Source: Pseudomonas syringae (GTDB taxonomy: Bacteria > Pseudomonadota > Gammaproteobacteria > Pseudomonadales > Pseudomonadaceae). From it: a stretch of DNA of 64,000 bases. The notes beneath the pieces are model-generated. The model had not been told where the DNA came from and made no database searches. It saw nothing but the letters and a program-made list of their open reading frames with translations. This document shows positions 27,226 through 37,772 of this stretch, one piece after another (within the stretch, counting starts at the first letter, position 1; each line of letters begins with the position of its first letter). Location: contig NZ_WKEQ01000024.1 in the NCBI RefSeq assembly GCF_021605415.1, forward strand, positions 1 through 64,000, in the 5' to 3' direction. A program made the translations under genes and the position numbers.

Positions 27226-27240
27226 TGCAGGTTTGACATC

Positions 27241-27274
27241 CCCTTGTGGGAGTGAGCCTGCTCGCTCCCAAGGG
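27241..27274. repeat. REP-like palindrome
   Basis: The sequence cccttgtgggagtgagcctg with its near inverse ctcgctcccaaggg forms an imperfect palindrome between the accC terminator and prmA. It combines parts of the two REP types seen elsewhere in the window. Confidence 0.65.
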
Positions 27275-27378
27275 TATGGTGTTTCAAGTCACGCCCACAA
27301 AAGCTTTGCGCTCGCGTAAACTTGCGCGCTTCCCGCAGGCCGCTAGGCTGCAATCAATATTTTTCAAAGGTGCCCGCC

Positions 27379-28257
27379 ATGCCTTGGCTGCAAGTACGTC
27401 TGGCCATCAGCCCGGAACAAGCCGAAACCTACGAAGACGCTTTCCTTGAAGTCGGTGCCGTATCGGTGACCTTCATGGACGCCGAGGATCAACCGATCTT
27501 CGAGCCGGAACTCAACACCACGCCATTGTGGTCGCACACCCATTTGCTGGCCCTGTTCGAGGGCGGCACCGAAGCCGCCAGCGTGCTGGCTCATCTGGAA
27601 CTGCTGACCGGCAGCCCGCTACCTGAGCATCACAGCGAAGTCATCGAGGATCAGGACTGGGAACGCAGCTGGATGGACGGTTTTCAGCCGATGCAGTTCG
27701 GCCAGCGCCTATGGATCGTCCCAAGCTGGCACGCTGCGCCGGAGCCGGACGCAGTCAACCTGCTGCTCGATCCGGGCTTGGCATTCGGCACCGGCACACA
27801 TCCCACCACCGCACTGTGCCTGGAATGGCTCGACGGCCAGGATCTGAAGGACTGCAATGTGCTGGACTTTGGCTGCGGCTCGGGGATTCTAGCCATCGCA
27901 GCCCTGCTGCTGGGCGCGAAAGAAGCGGTCGGCACCGACATTGACGTGCAGGCGCTGGAAGCTTCACGCGACAATGCCGGACGCAACGGCATCGCCGACA
28001 ATCTGTTCCCGCTGTACCTGCCCGAAGATTTGCCGCAGGTCAAAGCCGACGTGCTGGTCGCCAACATTCTCGCTGGCCCGCTGGTTTCGCTGGCGCCGCA
28101 ACTGTCCGGCCTGGTCAAGTCCGGCGGGCGTCTGGCGCTGTCCGGCATCCTCGCCGAACAAGGCGAAGAAGTCGCCGCCGCTTATACACAGGACTTCGAC
28201 CTGGATCCGATTGCCAACCGCGATGGCTGGGTGCGCATCACCGGCCGTCGGCGCTAG
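27379..28257 (+). CDS. prmA: Ribosomal protein L11 methyltransferase
   Basis: Trimethylates ribosomal protein L11 with S-adenosylmethionine. The 292-residue protein starts [16 protein letters not shown], with an N-terminal substrate-recognition domain. The catalytic domain shows [35 protein letters not shown] and [16 protein letters not shown]. The start is the ATG after aaaggtgcccgcc; the frame is open 19 codons upstream. Confidence 0.96.
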   Translation: MPWLQVRLAISPEQAETYEDAFLEVGAVSVTFMDAEDQPIFEPELNTTPLWSHTHLLALFEGGTEAASVLAHLELLTGSPLPEHHSEVIEDQDWERSWMDGFQPMQFGQRLWIVPSWHAAPEPDAVNLLLDPGLAFGTGTHPTTALCLEWLDGQDLKDCNVLDFGCGSGILAIAALLLGAKEAVGTDIDVQALEASRDNAGRNGIADNLFPLYLPEDLPQVKADVLVANILAGPLVSLAPQLSGLVKSGGRLALSGILAEQGEEVAAAYTQDFDLDPIANRDGWVRITGRRR

Positions 28258-28287
28258 AATGTCCGCCAGTTCAATCCGGATTGCCGC

Positions 28288-29568
28288 ATGACCGACAGTT
28301 TCGTCACTCAGTGCCCGCATTGCCAAACCAGCTTCCGTGTCAGCCACGCCCAATTGAGCGTGGCCCGCGGAGTGGTTCGTTGCGGCTCCTGCCTGCAAGT
28401 ATTCAACGCCGCCAAACAGCTGCTTGAACAACGCGCCGGCAAGGAAACCGTCACGCCGCTGGCACCGGTCATCGCCGAACAGCCCGCCCTGGCGGAGCCG
28501 CCGCCGATTGTCGAGCAGCCGGCACAGACGGAATCTCCTGTTATGGACGAGCCGGCGCCACCGCGCGCCATCAGCCAGAAGCAGTGGAGCGCCGCCGAGC
28601 TGGATCTCGACAGTCTTGATCTGGACGAAGAACTGGCTCGCCTCGAACAGCGGGAAATCCAGCCGACCGCCGAATTTCCTCGCCCTCGGGAAGATTCCCT
28701 GAGCGCTCGCCGCGACAGCCCTGAACCGGATCACACGCCGTGGTCGGACAGCCTGTTCAGCGCACCGGCCGATGAGCGGGCGTTGGAACCGGATGTCGAG
28801 CCGAATGCCGAACCCGAGCCGAGCAAGCGTACCGAGCCTTCGCTGTCGCTTGAGCCGGAAGATCTGGATGACGAACCGGCCATCCCGAAACTGCGCCTGC
28901 ACGATCCGATCGACCCCAAGGCCCGGCGCGAGCGCTTTTCGGCCAGCGATGACGCCGATGATGATTTCACGCCCATCGAAACGCCGCGCAAAAAACGCGA
29001 GCGCAGCGAACCCGGCGTCCGTGCGGAAGTGCTGCAGGATCTGACCGACGACCCGCTGCAACTTGACTGGCAGAAACGTCGCTCGCCCTGGGGCCGCCGC
29101 CTGCTTTGGCTGCTGCTGATCCTGCTCGCTGCTGCCGGCCTCGCCGGCCAATACATCGCCTATCATTTCGATGAGCTGGCGCGTCAGGATCAATACCGGC
29201 CGATCTTCCAGCAGGTCTGCCCACAGATCGGCTGCACCGTGCCCTCCAAGGTCGACATCGCCAAAATCAAAAGCAGCAACCTGGTGGTTCGCAGCCACCC
29301 GGAGTTCAGCGGCGCACTGGTAGTGGACGCGATCATCTATAACCGCGCACCGTTCTCCCAGCCGTTTCCGCTGCTTGAGCTGCGCTTCGCCGACCTCAAC
29401 GGTCACCTGATCGCCAGCCGTCGCTTCAAGCCCGGCGAGTACCTCAACGGCGATCTCGAAGGTATGGCGGAAATGCCGCCGCAAACGCCGATTCACATCG
29501 CACTGGATATTCTGGATCCAGGCCCGAAAGCGGTGAATTACAGCCTGAGCTTTCATTCCCCCGAGTGA
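28288..29568 (+). CDS. Zinc-ribbon and DUF3426 membrane protein
   Basis: A 426-residue protein. The N-terminal MJ0042-type zinc ribbon uses Cys9, Cys12, Cys32 and Cys35 (CPHCQTSFRVSH, RCGSC). A long acidic Pro/Glu-rich region at about 50-240 looks disordered. One transmembrane helix lies near 271-290 (LLWLLLILLAAAGLAGQ), and the C-terminal DUF3426 domain includes LVVRSHPEFSGALVVDAII and LEGMAEMPPQTP. It follows prmA by 30 bases. The family's role is unknown; an envelope or regulatory function is possible. Confidence 0.85.
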   Translation: MTDSFVTQCPHCQTSFRVSHAQLSVARGVVRCGSCLQVFNAAKQLLEQRAGKETVTPLAPVIAEQPALAEPPPIVEQPAQTESPVMDEPAPPRAISQKQWSAAELDLDSLDLDEELARLEQREIQPTAEFPRPREDSLSARRDSPEPDHTPWSDSLFSAPADERALEPDVEPNAEPEPSKRTEPSLSLEPEDLDDEPAIPKLRLHDPIDPKARRERFSASDDADDDFTPIETPRKKRERSEPGVRAEVLQDLTDDPLQLDWQKRRSPWGRRLLWLLLILLAAAGLAGQYIAYHFDELARQDQYRPIFQQVCPQIGCTVPSKVDIAKIKSSNLVVRSHPEFSGALVVDAIIYNRAPFSQPFPLLELRFADLNGHLIASRRFKPGEYLNGDLEGMAEMPPQTPIHIALDILDPGPKAVNYSLSFHSPE

Positions 29569-29753
29569 AACGCTTCACCGCTGCCCTATTGACGGTGGCT
29601 TTCTGACTTCCCCCTGCGCAACCAAACCGCTGGCGATAACGGAATAGCTGTTCAGATTTTGTTCAATTCAGCCTTTATCCAGTCATCGAGAGCGGGTATC
29701 ATGCCCACCCTTTTTCGAACTCTCATGATCCGGCCCCACTACAGGGAAGTCCT

Positions 29754-30764
29754 ATGTCGGCGGTACGCATCGGCCCATACACATTGCAGAACGGCTTGAT
29801 TCTCGCCCCGATGGCGGGGGTCACCGACCAGCCCTTTCGTCAGCTGTGCAAACGACTGGGTGCAGGGCTTGTGGTCTCGGAAATGGTCACCAGCGACATG
29901 AGTTTATGGAACACCCGCAAATCGCGCATGCGCATGATCCACGAAGGCGATCCCGAGCCACGCTCGGTCCAGATAGCCGGTGGCGATGCTCAGATGCTGG
30001 CGGATGCGGCCCGGGCCAACGTCGAGCTGGGCGCACAGATTATTGATATCAACATGGGTTGTCCGGCAAAAAAGGTCTGCAACAAGGCCGCCGGCTCCGC
30101 GTTGCTGAAAGATGAAGCACTGGTCACCGAGATCCTGCAGGCCGTTGTTGCTGCAGTGGATGTGCCGGTGACCCTGAAGATCCGCACCGGCTGGGATCGC
30201 GACAACAAGAACGGCCTGACCGTGGCGAAAATCGCCGAGCAGGCCGGGATCACGGCGCTGGCGGTGCATGGCCGCACCCGCGCCGATTTGTACAAAGGGG
30301 AAGCCGAGTACGACACGATTGCCGCGATCAAGCAGGCCGTGTCGATTCCGGTGTTTGCCAATGGCGATATCGACTCGCCGGAAAAGGCCCGTTACGTCCT
30401 CGACGCGACAGGTGCCGATGGCCTGTTGATAGGCCGGGCTGCTCAAGGGCAGCCGTGGATTTTTCGCGAGATCGAGCACTTCCTGCGAACCGGGGAAAAA
30501 CTTCCGGCGCCGGAGATGAACGAGGTGGAACGCATTCTGCTTGAGCATCTGGCCGCCCTTCACGCTTTCTACGGAGATGTGATGGGTGTGCGAATTGCCA
30601 GGAAGCATGTGGGCTGGTATCTCGCAACCTTGCCGGGCGCCAGGGAGTTTCGCGCCCACTTCAATCGTTTGGATGGTACGGAAACACAATGCGCCAACGT
30701 CCGGGAGTTCTTCGCCGGCCGTTACAAGAGCCTGGCAGGGGACGAAAAAGGGGTGGCCGCATGA
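29754..30764 (+). CDS. dusB: tRNA-dihydrouridine synthase B
   Basis: FMN enzyme reducing uridine to dihydrouridine in tRNA. The 336-residue protein has [16 protein letters not shown] at the N-terminus, the catalytic Cys103 in [32 protein letters not shown], and [11 protein letters not shown] with [13 protein letters not shown]. It overlaps fis by four bases (ATGA), the conserved dusB-fis operon of gammaproteobacteria. The 185-base gap before it shows nothing specific and likely holds the growth-regulated promoter. Confidence 0.96.
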   Translation: MSAVRIGPYTLQNGLILAPMAGVTDQPFRQLCKRLGAGLVVSEMVTSDMSLWNTRKSRMRMIHEGDPEPRSVQIAGGDAQMLADAARANVELGAQIIDINMGCPAKKVCNKAAGSALLKDEALVTEILQAVVAAVDVPVTLKIRTGWDRDNKNGLTVAKIAEQAGITALAVHGRTRADLYKGEAEYDTIAAIKQAVSIPVFANGDIDSPEKARYVLDATGADGLLIGRAAQGQPWIFREIEHFLRTGEKLPAPEMNEVERILLEHLAALHAFYGDVMGVRIARKHVGWYLATLPGAREFRAHFNRLDGTETQCANVREFFAGRYKSLAGDEKGVAA

Positions 30765-31081
30765 CGATGATGACCGAGACATTAGTGAGTGGAACAACAC
30801 CCGTGAGCGACAACGTGAATTTGAAACAGCACCTCAACACCCCGAGCGAAGAAGGTCAGACCCTTCGCGGGAGTGTCGAGAAGGCGCTGCACAATTATTT
30901 CGCCCACCTTGAGGGCGCGTCCGTCACTGACGTGTACAACCTGGTGCTCTCCGAAGTCGAGGCGCCCCTGCTCGAAAGCGTGATGAACTACGTCAAGGGC
31001 AACCAGACCAAGGCCAGCGAGCTGCTCGGGCTGAACCGGGGCACGCTGCGCAAGAAACTCAAGCAGTACGATCTGCTGTAA
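30761..31081 (+). CDS. fis: DNA-bending nucleoid protein Fis
   Basis: The 106-residue homodimeric nucleoid protein starts [17 protein letters not shown]. The C-terminal helix-turn-helix is [20 protein letters not shown], and the core has [18 protein letters not shown]. It is translationally coupled to dusB. The start is fixed by the ATGA overlap. Fis controls rRNA and other growth genes in enterobacteria; here the role is by homology. Confidence 0.96.
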   Translation: MTMMTETLVSGTTPVSDNVNLKQHLNTPSEEGQTLRGSVEKALHNYFAHLEGASVTDVYNLVLSEVEAPLLESVMNYVKGNQTKASELLGLNRGTLRKKLKQYDLL

Positions 31082-31098
31082 GCATTCAATAAAACCAG

Positions 31099-31132
31099 AA
31101 AGGCGCCCGCGTAAAAAACGGTCGCCTTTTTT
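31099..31132 (+). terminator. Rho-independent terminator after fis
   Basis: Outer arms aaaggcg (31099-31105) and cgccttt (31123-31129) with an inner ccg/cgg pair are followed by a T run into ttttttg. It separates fis from purH. Confidence 0.85.
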
Positions 31133-31164
31133 GCTGACTTCCTTTGCTTTTGATGGAAATTGAG

Positions 31165-32772
31165 ATGACCGACCAGACTACCCGCCTGCCGATCCGCCGC
31201 GCCTTGATCAGCGTTTCCGACAAGACCGGGATCCTCGAATTCGCCAAGGAGCTGGAAGCCCTGGGTGTCGAGATCCTCTCCACCGGCGGAACCTTCAAGC
31301 TGCTGCGGGACAACGGCGTGGCCGCTGTGGAAGTCGCGGACTACACCGGTTTCGCAGAAATGATGGACGGTCGGGTGAAAACCCTGCACCCGAAAATCCA
31401 CGGCGGGATCCTCGGTCGTCGCGGTATCGACGACGCGATCATGAACGAGCACGGCATCAAGCCGATCGATCTGGTGGCGGTCAACCTGTACCCGTTCGAA
31501 GCCACCATCAACAAGCCAGGCTGCGACCTGCCGACCGCCATCGAGAACATCGACATCGGCGGCCCGACGATGGTGCGTTCGGCGGCGAAAAACCATAAAG
31601 ACGTGGCCATCGTGGTCAATGCCAGCGATTACGCTGACGTCCTGCAAAGCCTGAAAAACGGCGGCCTCACCTACGCTCAGCGTTTCGACCTGATGCTCAA
31701 GGCTTTCGAACACACCGCCGCCTACGACGGCATGATCGCCAACTACATGGGCACCGTGAATCAAGCGGCTGAAACCTTGAGCACTGAAGGCCGTAGCGAA
31801 TTCCCGCGCACTTTCAACAGCCAGTTCATCAAGGCCCAGGAAATGCGCTACGGCGAGAACCCGCACCAGAGCGCGGCGTTCTACGTGGAAGCCAAGCCTG
31901 CCGAAGTCGGCATCGCCACTGCGACACAGTTGCAGGGCAAAGAATTGTCGTACAACAACGTGGCCGACACCGACGCCGCGCTGGAGTGCGTAAAAAGCTT
32001 CGTCAAACCGGCCTGCGTGATCGTCAAGCACGCCAACCCGTGCGGCGTGGCTGTGAGCCCGGACGCTGAAGGCGGGATCCGCCAGGCCTACGAACTGGCC
32101 TACGCCACCGACACCGAATCGGCGTTCGGCGGCATCATCGCCTTCAACCGTGAACTGGATGCCGAGACCGCCAAAGCGATCGTCGAGCGTCAGTTCGTTG
32201 AAGTGATCATTGCGCCAAGCGTCAGCGAAGAAGCCCGCGCCATCGTCGCCGCCAAGGCCAACGTGCGCCTGCTGGCGTGCGGCGAGTGGTCGGCTGATCG
32301 CGCCGCTGCCTGGGACTACAAACGCGTGAATGGCGGCTTGCTGGTACAGAGCCGCGACATCGGCATGATCGGCGCCGACGACCTGAAAGTCGTGACCAAA
32401 CGCGCTCCGACCGAACAGGAAATCCACGACCTGATCTTCGCCTGGAAAGTGGCCAAGTACGTCAAGTCCAACGCCATTGTCTACGCCAAGAACCGCCAGA
32501 CCATCGGTGTCGGCGCCGGCCAGATGAGCCGCGTTAACTCTGCGCGCATCGCAGCGATCAAGGCAGAACATGCTGGCCTGCAAGTGGCGGGCTCGGTAAT
32601 GGCATCGGACGCGTTCTTCCCGTTCCGTGATGGCCTGGACAATGCGGCCAAGGTCGGTATCACGGCGGTGATCCAGCCGGGTGGCTCGATGCGTGACGCT
32701 GAAGTCATTGCTGCTGCTGACGAAGCGGGCATCGCCATGGTCTTCACCGGCATGCGCCATTTTAGGCACTGA
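31165..32772 (+). CDS. purH: Bifunctional AICAR transformylase / IMP cyclohydrolase
   Basis: Last two steps of IMP synthesis. The 535-residue protein has the normal length. The N-terminal cyclohydrolase domain shows [42 protein letters not shown]; the C-terminal transformylase domain shows [23 protein letters not shown] and [15 protein letters not shown]. The start [12 protein letters not shown] is preferred; two upstream in-frame Met codons would add seven residues. Confidence 0.97.
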   Translation: MTDQTTRLPIRRALISVSDKTGILEFAKELEALGVEILSTGGTFKLLRDNGVAAVEVADYTGFAEMMDGRVKTLHPKIHGGILGRRGIDDAIMNEHGIKPIDLVAVNLYPFEATINKPGCDLPTAIENIDIGGPTMVRSAAKNHKDVAIVVNASDYADVLQSLKNGGLTYAQRFDLMLKAFEHTAAYDGMIANYMGTVNQAAETLSTEGRSEFPRTFNSQFIKAQEMRYGENPHQSAAFYVEAKPAEVGIATATQLQGKELSYNNVADTDAALECVKSFVKPACVIVKHANPCGVAVSPDAEGGIRQAYELAYATDTESAFGGIIAFNRELDAETAKAIVERQFVEVIIAPSVSEEARAIVAAKANVRLLACGEWSADRAAAWDYKRVNGGLLVQSRDIGMIGADDLKVVTKRAPTEQEIHDLIFAWKVAKYVKSNAIVYAKNRQTIGVGAGQMSRVNSARIAAIKAEHAGLQVAGSVMASDAFFPFRDGLDNAAKVGITAVIQPGGSMRDAEVIAAADEAGIAMVFTGMRHFRH

Positions 32773-32941
32773 AAGCAGCTACAAGCTTTTAGCTGCAAGC
32801 TGTGAGAAAGAGCAGGTTGATGTCGCTCTTTCTTGCGGGTGCAGCCTTACTCATTTAAAGCCATGAGCTGCAAATAAGCGTTACACCCACGCGCTTTGAC
32901 TTGCAGCTTGTTGCTTGCAGCTTCTCCGAAGGAGTCTTCTT
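32773..32941. repeat. purH-purD spacer with dispersed repeat motifs and a hairpin
   Basis: The 169-base spacer holds ttagctgcaagct and facing copies agcttgttgcttgcagcttc, a pattern seen as an intergenic repeat in Pseudomonas. A hairpin with 9-bp arms at 32805-32813 and 32825-32833 (agaaagagc/gctctttct) could act as a partial terminator. No gene is evident. Confidence 0.55.
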
Positions 32942-34237
32942 TTGAACATTTTGATCATTGGCAGCGGTGGCCGTGAACACGCCCTGGCCTGGAAAGTAGC
33001 CCAGGATCCTCGCGTGCAGAAAGTTTTCGTGGCCCCCGGCAACGCGGGTACCGCCACCGAAGCCAAGTGCGAAAACGTCGCCATTGACGTGCTGGCGCTT
33101 GAGCAACTGGCTGACTTTGCCGAGAAAAACGTATCCCTGACCATCGTCGGCCCGGAAGTGCCGCTGGTGGCCGGCGTGGTCGATCTGTTCCGCTCCCGTG
33201 GCCTGGATTGCTTCGGCCCGACCGCCGGTGCCGCGCAACTGGAAGGCTCGAAAGCTTTCACCAAGGATTTCCTGGCGCGCCACAAGATCCCGACCGCCGA
33301 TTACCAGAACTTCACCGAGATCGAGCCGGCCCTGGCGTATCTGCGTGAAAAAGGTGCACCGATCGTGATCAAGGCCGACGGCCTGGCCGCCGGTAAAGGC
33401 GTGATCGTCGCCATGACCCTGGCCGAAGCCGAAGACGCCGTGCGTGACATGCTCGCCGGTAATGCCTTTGGCGACGCCGGTTCCCGCGTGGTCATCGAAG
33501 AATTCCTCGATGGCGAAGAAGCCAGCTTCATCGTCATGGTCGACGGCAAGAACGTTCTGCCGATGGCCACCAGCCAGGATCACAAACGCGTCGGCGACGG
33601 CGACAGCGGCCCGAACACTGGCGGCATGGGTGCCTACTCCCCTGCCCCGGTGGTTACCGCCGACGTGCACCAGCGCGTGATGGATCTGGTGATCTGGCCG
33701 ACCGTTCGCGGCATGGCTGAAGAAGGCAACATCTATACCGGCTTCCTGTATGCCGGACTGATGATCGACAAGGCCGGCAACCCGAAAGTCATCGAGTTCA
33801 ACTGCCGCTTTGGCGATCCGGAAACTCAGCCAGTCATGCTGCGTCTGCAATCGAGCCTGGTATTGCTGGTCGAAGCTGCACTGGCGCAAGCGCTGGACAA
33901 GGTTGAAGCGCAGTGGGATCCACGTCCGAGCGTCGGCATCGTGCTCGCCGCCGGCGGCTACCCGGGCGACTACGCCAAAGGCGCCGTGATCGGTGGCCTT
34001 GATGCGGCGGCGGGTCTGGAAGGCAAAGTCTTCCACGCCGGCACCGCGCTCAACGACGGCAAGATCGTTACCGCCGGTGGCCGCGTGCTTTGCGCTACAG
34101 CCATGGGCGCCAGCGTTGGCGCTGCCCAGCAACAAGCTTACAAACTGGCCGCCGCAATCGACTGGGAAGGTTGCTTTTACCGCAACGACATTGGCTACCG
34201 CGCCATTGCCCGTGAACGTGGCGAAACCCAGGAATAA
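32942..34237 (+). CDS. purD: Phosphoribosylamine-glycine ligase
   Basis: Joins phosphoribosylamine and glycine to give GAR in purine synthesis. The 431-residue ATP-grasp enzyme begins at TTG (translated MNILIIGSGGREHALAWK), supported by a strong aaggag site 8 bases upstream and by family length. Motifs include VGPEVPLVAGVVD, VIKADGLAAGKGVIVA, DHKRVGDGDSGPNTGGMGAY and FNCRFGDPETQ. It follows purH, the usual pairing, with retS downstream. Confidence 0.96.
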   Translation: MNILIIGSGGREHALAWKVAQDPRVQKVFVAPGNAGTATEAKCENVAIDVLALEQLADFAEKNVSLTIVGPEVPLVAGVVDLFRSRGLDCFGPTAGAAQLEGSKAFTKDFLARHKIPTADYQNFTEIEPALAYLREKGAPIVIKADGLAAGKGVIVAMTLAEAEDAVRDMLAGNAFGDAGSRVVIEEFLDGEEASFIVMVDGKNVLPMATSQDHKRVGDGDSGPNTGGMGAYSPAPVVTADVHQRVMDLVIWPTVRGMAEEGNIYTGFLYAGLMIDKAGNPKVIEFNCRFGDPETQPVMLRLQSSLVLLVEAALAQALDKVEAQWDPRPSVGIVLAAGGYPGDYAKGAVIGGLDAAAGLEGKVFHAGTALNDGKIVTAGGRVLCATAMGASVGAAQQQAYKLAAAIDWEGCFYRNDIGYRAIARERGETQE

Positions 34238-34336
34238 CCGGCTGCAGGATTCCGACAAGTGCCGTTGGCGCTTGTCGGACTGTTCCGACGCCGCGCATCG
34301 CTATACTCTGGCATCAATCTACGAAGGGATTTCGCC

Positions 34337-37111
34337 GTGCGCTGGCTCAGGATTGCCATAGGACTCACCGTCACGCTGCTGACGCTGCTCTGCATGCTCC
34401 CGGCCCACGCCGGGCCAGGCAGTGGCTGGTCGGTATTGCTCGATGATCAGGGCAATCTGCAACTGAGCGATATCCGCTCTTCTCGCTACACCAATCAATT
34501 CAGCCCTATCGACTTGAACCGCCTGACTGCGGCCGAACCCGATGGCGCACTGTGGCTGCGTTTTCGCCTGGCCCCCGACAAGCACGAACAGGTCTTGCGG
34601 ATCTTCGCCCCCGACCTTGCCAGCCTCAGTCTCTACGCGCTGGACGGCGACAAGCTGATCGAACAGCGCGATACCGGCACCGATCAGCCCCAGGATGAGC
34701 AGCCACTGCCCAGCAGTGACTTGATGCTGGCGCTGCCGCAAAGCGACAAACCCCTCGACCTCTATCTGCGCCTGGTGTCCAACCATCAATTGCGCCCGAA
34801 CATCGTTTTGGAGTCGGCAGTCATGGCTGCCGCCAACCAGAACCAGACGCTGATTTTCGGTCTGCTGTTCGGTTGCCTGGGCATGCTGATCCTGCACAAT
34901 CTGGTGCGTTTCGCTTACAGCCGTTCACGCAGCAGCCTGTGGCTGGCGGTTTGTGAAGGATTGCTTGGCCTGAGCCTGTTGCTGCTGCTCAACCTCGCCG
35001 GCGCCTGGCTACCGGACTGGCATGCGATCCAGACGCCTGGCGCCTATCTCGCCTTATTGCTGACGGCACCGGCGGGATTGATGTTCGCCTACAGCTTTTT
35101 CGCGCCGCTCGGCCCGCACCCGCTGAACCGATTGTTGCTGGGCGACATCGTGGTCATCGTTGCCTGCGGCCTGCTGCTGCTGTTCGTCAGCACTTTGCCG
35201 CTGAACATCATTACTTACGCGCTGGTGGCGCTGGCCGGCCTGAGCATGCTGTTCGTAGGCATCTATCACTGGCAGAAAGGTTACCGGCCGGCGCGGCTGT
35301 TCGTCGCCGCCATGGCGGTGTTCAACGTCGGCGCGCTGATCATCCTGCCGGCTCTTTTGGGCCTGACGATGGTTTCCCCGCAAGCCTTGATCATGACGCT
35401 GATGGGGTTCATCTGCGTCAGTGGCCTGCTGATGAGCGTTGCCTTGGGCGAGCGTCAGCGCAGCATTACCGAAAGCCGTTTCAGCATCAGCCGCGACCTT
35501 GCCGCGAGCAATGCCGAAATCAATGCCAAAGCCGAGTTTCTGGCCAAGATCAGCCATGAAATCCGCACGCCCATGAACGGCGTGCTCGGCATGACCGAGT
35601 TGCTGCTCGGTACGCCACTGTCAGTGAAGCAGCGCGATTACGTACAAACCATCCACAGCGCCGGCAATGAACTGCTGACCCTGATCAACGAGATTCTCGA
35701 CATTTCCAAACTGGAATCCGGGCAAATCGAACTGGATGACGTCCAGTTCGACCTCAACGCATTGATCGATGACTGCCTGAGTATCTACCGCGCCAAGGCC
35801 GAACAGCAGAATGTCGAGCTGATCAGCTTCATTCAGCCGCAAGTGCCGCGCGTGATCAGCGGCGACCCGACCCGCCTGCGCCAGACGTTGCTGAGTCTGG
35901 TGGAAAACGCCCTGAAAAAAACCGACGAAGGCGAAGTGCTGATTGTCGTCGCGCTCGACGAACGCAGCACCAGGCCGCGACTGCGCATCGCCGTGCAGGA
36001 CAGCGGCACGCCGATGGAAGCGGAAGAACGTGATGCGTTGATGCATGCCGAATTGCACAGCAAGCACTTCCTCTCGGCCAATCGCCTGGGTGGCAATCTG
36101 GGGCTGGTGATCGCCCGGCAACTGATCCGCTTGATGCAGGGCGAATTCGGTATCAAGAGCGGCGCCACTCAGGGCAGTACCTTGTGGCTGACCCTGCCGC
36201 TGGATCCCGACCGCCTCGAACACCCCACCTCCGATCTCGACGGCCCGCTGCAAGGTGCCCGAGTGTTGGTGGTAGACGACAACGACACTTGCCGCAAAGT
36301 GCTGGTGCAGCAATGCAGTGCCTGGGGCTTGAACGTCAGCGCCGTGCCATCGGGCAAAGAAGCCTTGGCCTTGCTGCGCACCAAGGCGCACCTGCGCGAC
36401 TATTTCGACGTGGTGCTGCTGGATCAGAACATGCCCGGCATGACCGGCATGCAACTGGCAGCGAAGATCAAGGAAGACCCGAGCCTGAATCACGACATCC
36501 TGTTGATCATGCTCACCGGCATCAGCAACGCACCGAGCAAGATCATCGCGCGCAACTCCGGCATCAAACGCATCCTCGCCAAACCGGTGGCCGGCTACAC
36601 GCTGAAGACAACGCTGGCGGACGAACTGAACCAGCGCAACAAAGGCCAGAGCGTGTTACAACCACAAGCCACCGGCCTCGCCACAGCGGTGAAAGTGCCG
36701 AGCGACTTCCGCATTCTGGTGGCCGAAGACAACACCATTTCCACCAAGGTGATTCGCGGCATGCTCGGCAAGCTCAACCTGCAACCGGACACCGCCAGCA
36801 ACGGCGAAGAGGCCTTGCAGGCGATGAAAGCGCAGCGCTACGACCTGGTGTTGATGGACTGCGAAATGCCAGTCCTCGACGGCTTCTCGGCCACCCAGCA
36901 GTTGCGTGCCTGGGAAGTCAGCAATCAACGCACCCGCACGCCCATCGTGGCGCTGACTGCGCACATTCTGGCCGAACATAAGGAACGTGCGCGCCAGGCA
37001 GGCATGGACGGCCACATGTCCAAACCGGTGGAGTTGTCGCAGCTGCGTGAACTCATCGAACACTGGGTGGCGCAGCGGGATCAACAGAATCGTACAGCGT
37101 CTACGTTCTGA
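34337..37111 (+). CDS. retS: Hybrid sensor kinase RetS
   Basis: RetS in Pseudomonas opposes the GacS/GacA-Rsm pathway by binding GacS. The 924-residue protein starts at GTG after gaagggattt; the frame is open 26 codons further. It has a signal/TM segment, a periplasmic 7TMR-DISMED2-type domain, about seven transmembrane helices (roughly residues 155-370), a HisKA region with His407 in ISHEIRTPMNG, an ATPase domain, and two receivers with Asp696 (LLDQNMPG) and Asp841 (LMDCEMP). Its place after purD matches P. aeruginosa PA4856. The input and GacS partnership are inferred from homology. Confidence 0.92.
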   Translation: MRWLRIAIGLTVTLLTLLCMLPAHAGPGSGWSVLLDDQGNLQLSDIRSSRYTNQFSPIDLNRLTAAEPDGALWLRFRLAPDKHEQVLRIFAPDLASLSLYALDGDKLIEQRDTGTDQPQDEQPLPSSDLMLALPQSDKPLDLYLRLVSNHQLRPNIVLESAVMAAANQNQTLIFGLLFGCLGMLILHNLVRFAYSRSRSSLWLAVCEGLLGLSLLLLLNLAGAWLPDWHAIQTPGAYLALLLTAPAGLMFAYSFFAPLGPHPLNRLLLGDIVVIVACGLLLLFVSTLPLNIITYALVALAGLSMLFVGIYHWQKGYRPARLFVAAMAVFNVGALIILPALLGLTMVSPQALIMTLMGFICVSGLLMSVALGERQRSITESRFSISRDLAASNAEINAKAEFLAKISHEIRTPMNGVLGMTELLLGTPLSVKQRDYVQTIHSAGNELLTLINEILDISKLESGQIELDDVQFDLNALIDDCLSIYRAKAEQQNVELISFIQPQVPRVISGDPTRLRQTLLSLVENALKKTDEGEVLIVVALDERSTRPRLRIAVQDSGTPMEAEERDALMHAELHSKHFLSANRLGGNLGLVIARQLIRLMQGEFGIKSGATQGSTLWLTLPLDPDRLEHPTSDLDGPLQGARVLVVDDNDTCRKVLVQQCSAWGLNVSAVPSGKEALALLRTKAHLRDYFDVVLLDQNMPGMTGMQLAAKIKEDPSLNHDILLIMLTGISNAPSKIIARNSGIKRILAKPVAGYTLKTTLADELNQRNKGQSVLQPQATGLATAVKVPSDFRILVAEDNTISTKVIRGMLGKLNLQPDTASNGEEALQAMKAQRYDLVLMDCEMPVLDGFSATQQLRAWEVSNQRTRTPIVALTAHILAEHKERARQAGMDGHMSKPVELSQLRELIEHWVAQRDQQNRTASTF

Positions 37112-37133
37112 TCCGGCGTGGGTGCCATACAGT

Positions 37134-37772
37134 TCAGATATCCAGGTTATTGAGGTATTTCAGCGACTGTGACAACACCGATCTTTTGACCTTGGCCCTG
37201 AATTGCTCGTAATAGAGCGTGTTAAAGGTGATCACCGAAATCTGCTCGACGCTGTTTTGCACGATGTCTCTCTGATCGCTGAACAGAAACTGCGAGACCT
37301 GCCCGCGAAAACTGAACTGACGATGATATATCCCCATCTGCACACGATAAGCGTCTTTTTGCACGCAGGGGATGATCTGAAAGTGGCCCATATCACCTGA
37401 CAGACTAGTCGACTCGAATATGCCGAGCGCCTCGGCGTTTCTTTCAAGCGCAGCGAGCGCCCTGTTGGTCTGCTCGGAAAAAACTTCGCCCAGACGGGCG
37501 CTGATCTGTTCTGTCGCCGCATTGCCCATCGAGCCGCCCGGTACTGCCAACAGACTCTGCGGTCGAGGCATGTCCCATCCAATGAATTTGAGCGTCCTGC
37601 AGTAATATTCAAACCAGTCACCCGACAGCCCGTCTTCACAAGCCGCACGAGTGGCCCGTTGCGCATACAGTGTGCTCAGGTAAATATCTTCCCTGTGGGA
37701 ATCAGGCAAGTCTGCGGCAAACGAGACCACACTCGCCCCTGCCACCGCTGCCTGAGGCATAAAATCCGTCAT
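37134..37772 (-). CDS. Uncharacterised protein A of a three-paralogue island
   Basis: I do not recognise this 212-residue protein. It shares with the two genes upstream a helical N-terminal module: EDIYLSTLYAQRATRAACED, then GDWFEYYCRTLKFIGWDMP. It also shares a central beta-like segment (GHFQIIPCVQKDAYRVQMGIY, FLFSDQRD) and a helical C-terminus. There is no signal peptide or membrane helix. Its ATG overlaps the stop of gene B as ATGA, so the two are made together, perhaps as a complex. It ends 22 bases from the convergent retS. Confidence 0.68.
   Translation of the reverse strand: MTDFMPQAAVAGASVVSFAADLPDSHREDIYLSTLYAQRATRAACEDGLSGDWFEYYCRTLKFIGWDMPRPQSLLAVPGGSMGNAATEQISARLGEVFSEQTNRALAALERNAEALGIFESTSLSGDMGHFQIIPCVQKDAYRVQMGIYHRQFSFRGQVSQFLFSDQRDIVQNSVEQISVITFNTLYYEQFRAKVKRSVLSQSLKYLNNLDI

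Noticed and set aside
27964-29556. 530-residue minus-strand open frame
   Set aside because: Antisense to prmA and the DUF3426 gene. The sense genes have clear zinc-ribbon and methyltransferase motifs.
30988-32769. 593-residue minus-strand open frame
   Set aside because: Antisense to purH; composition is that of a mirror of a GC-biased gene.
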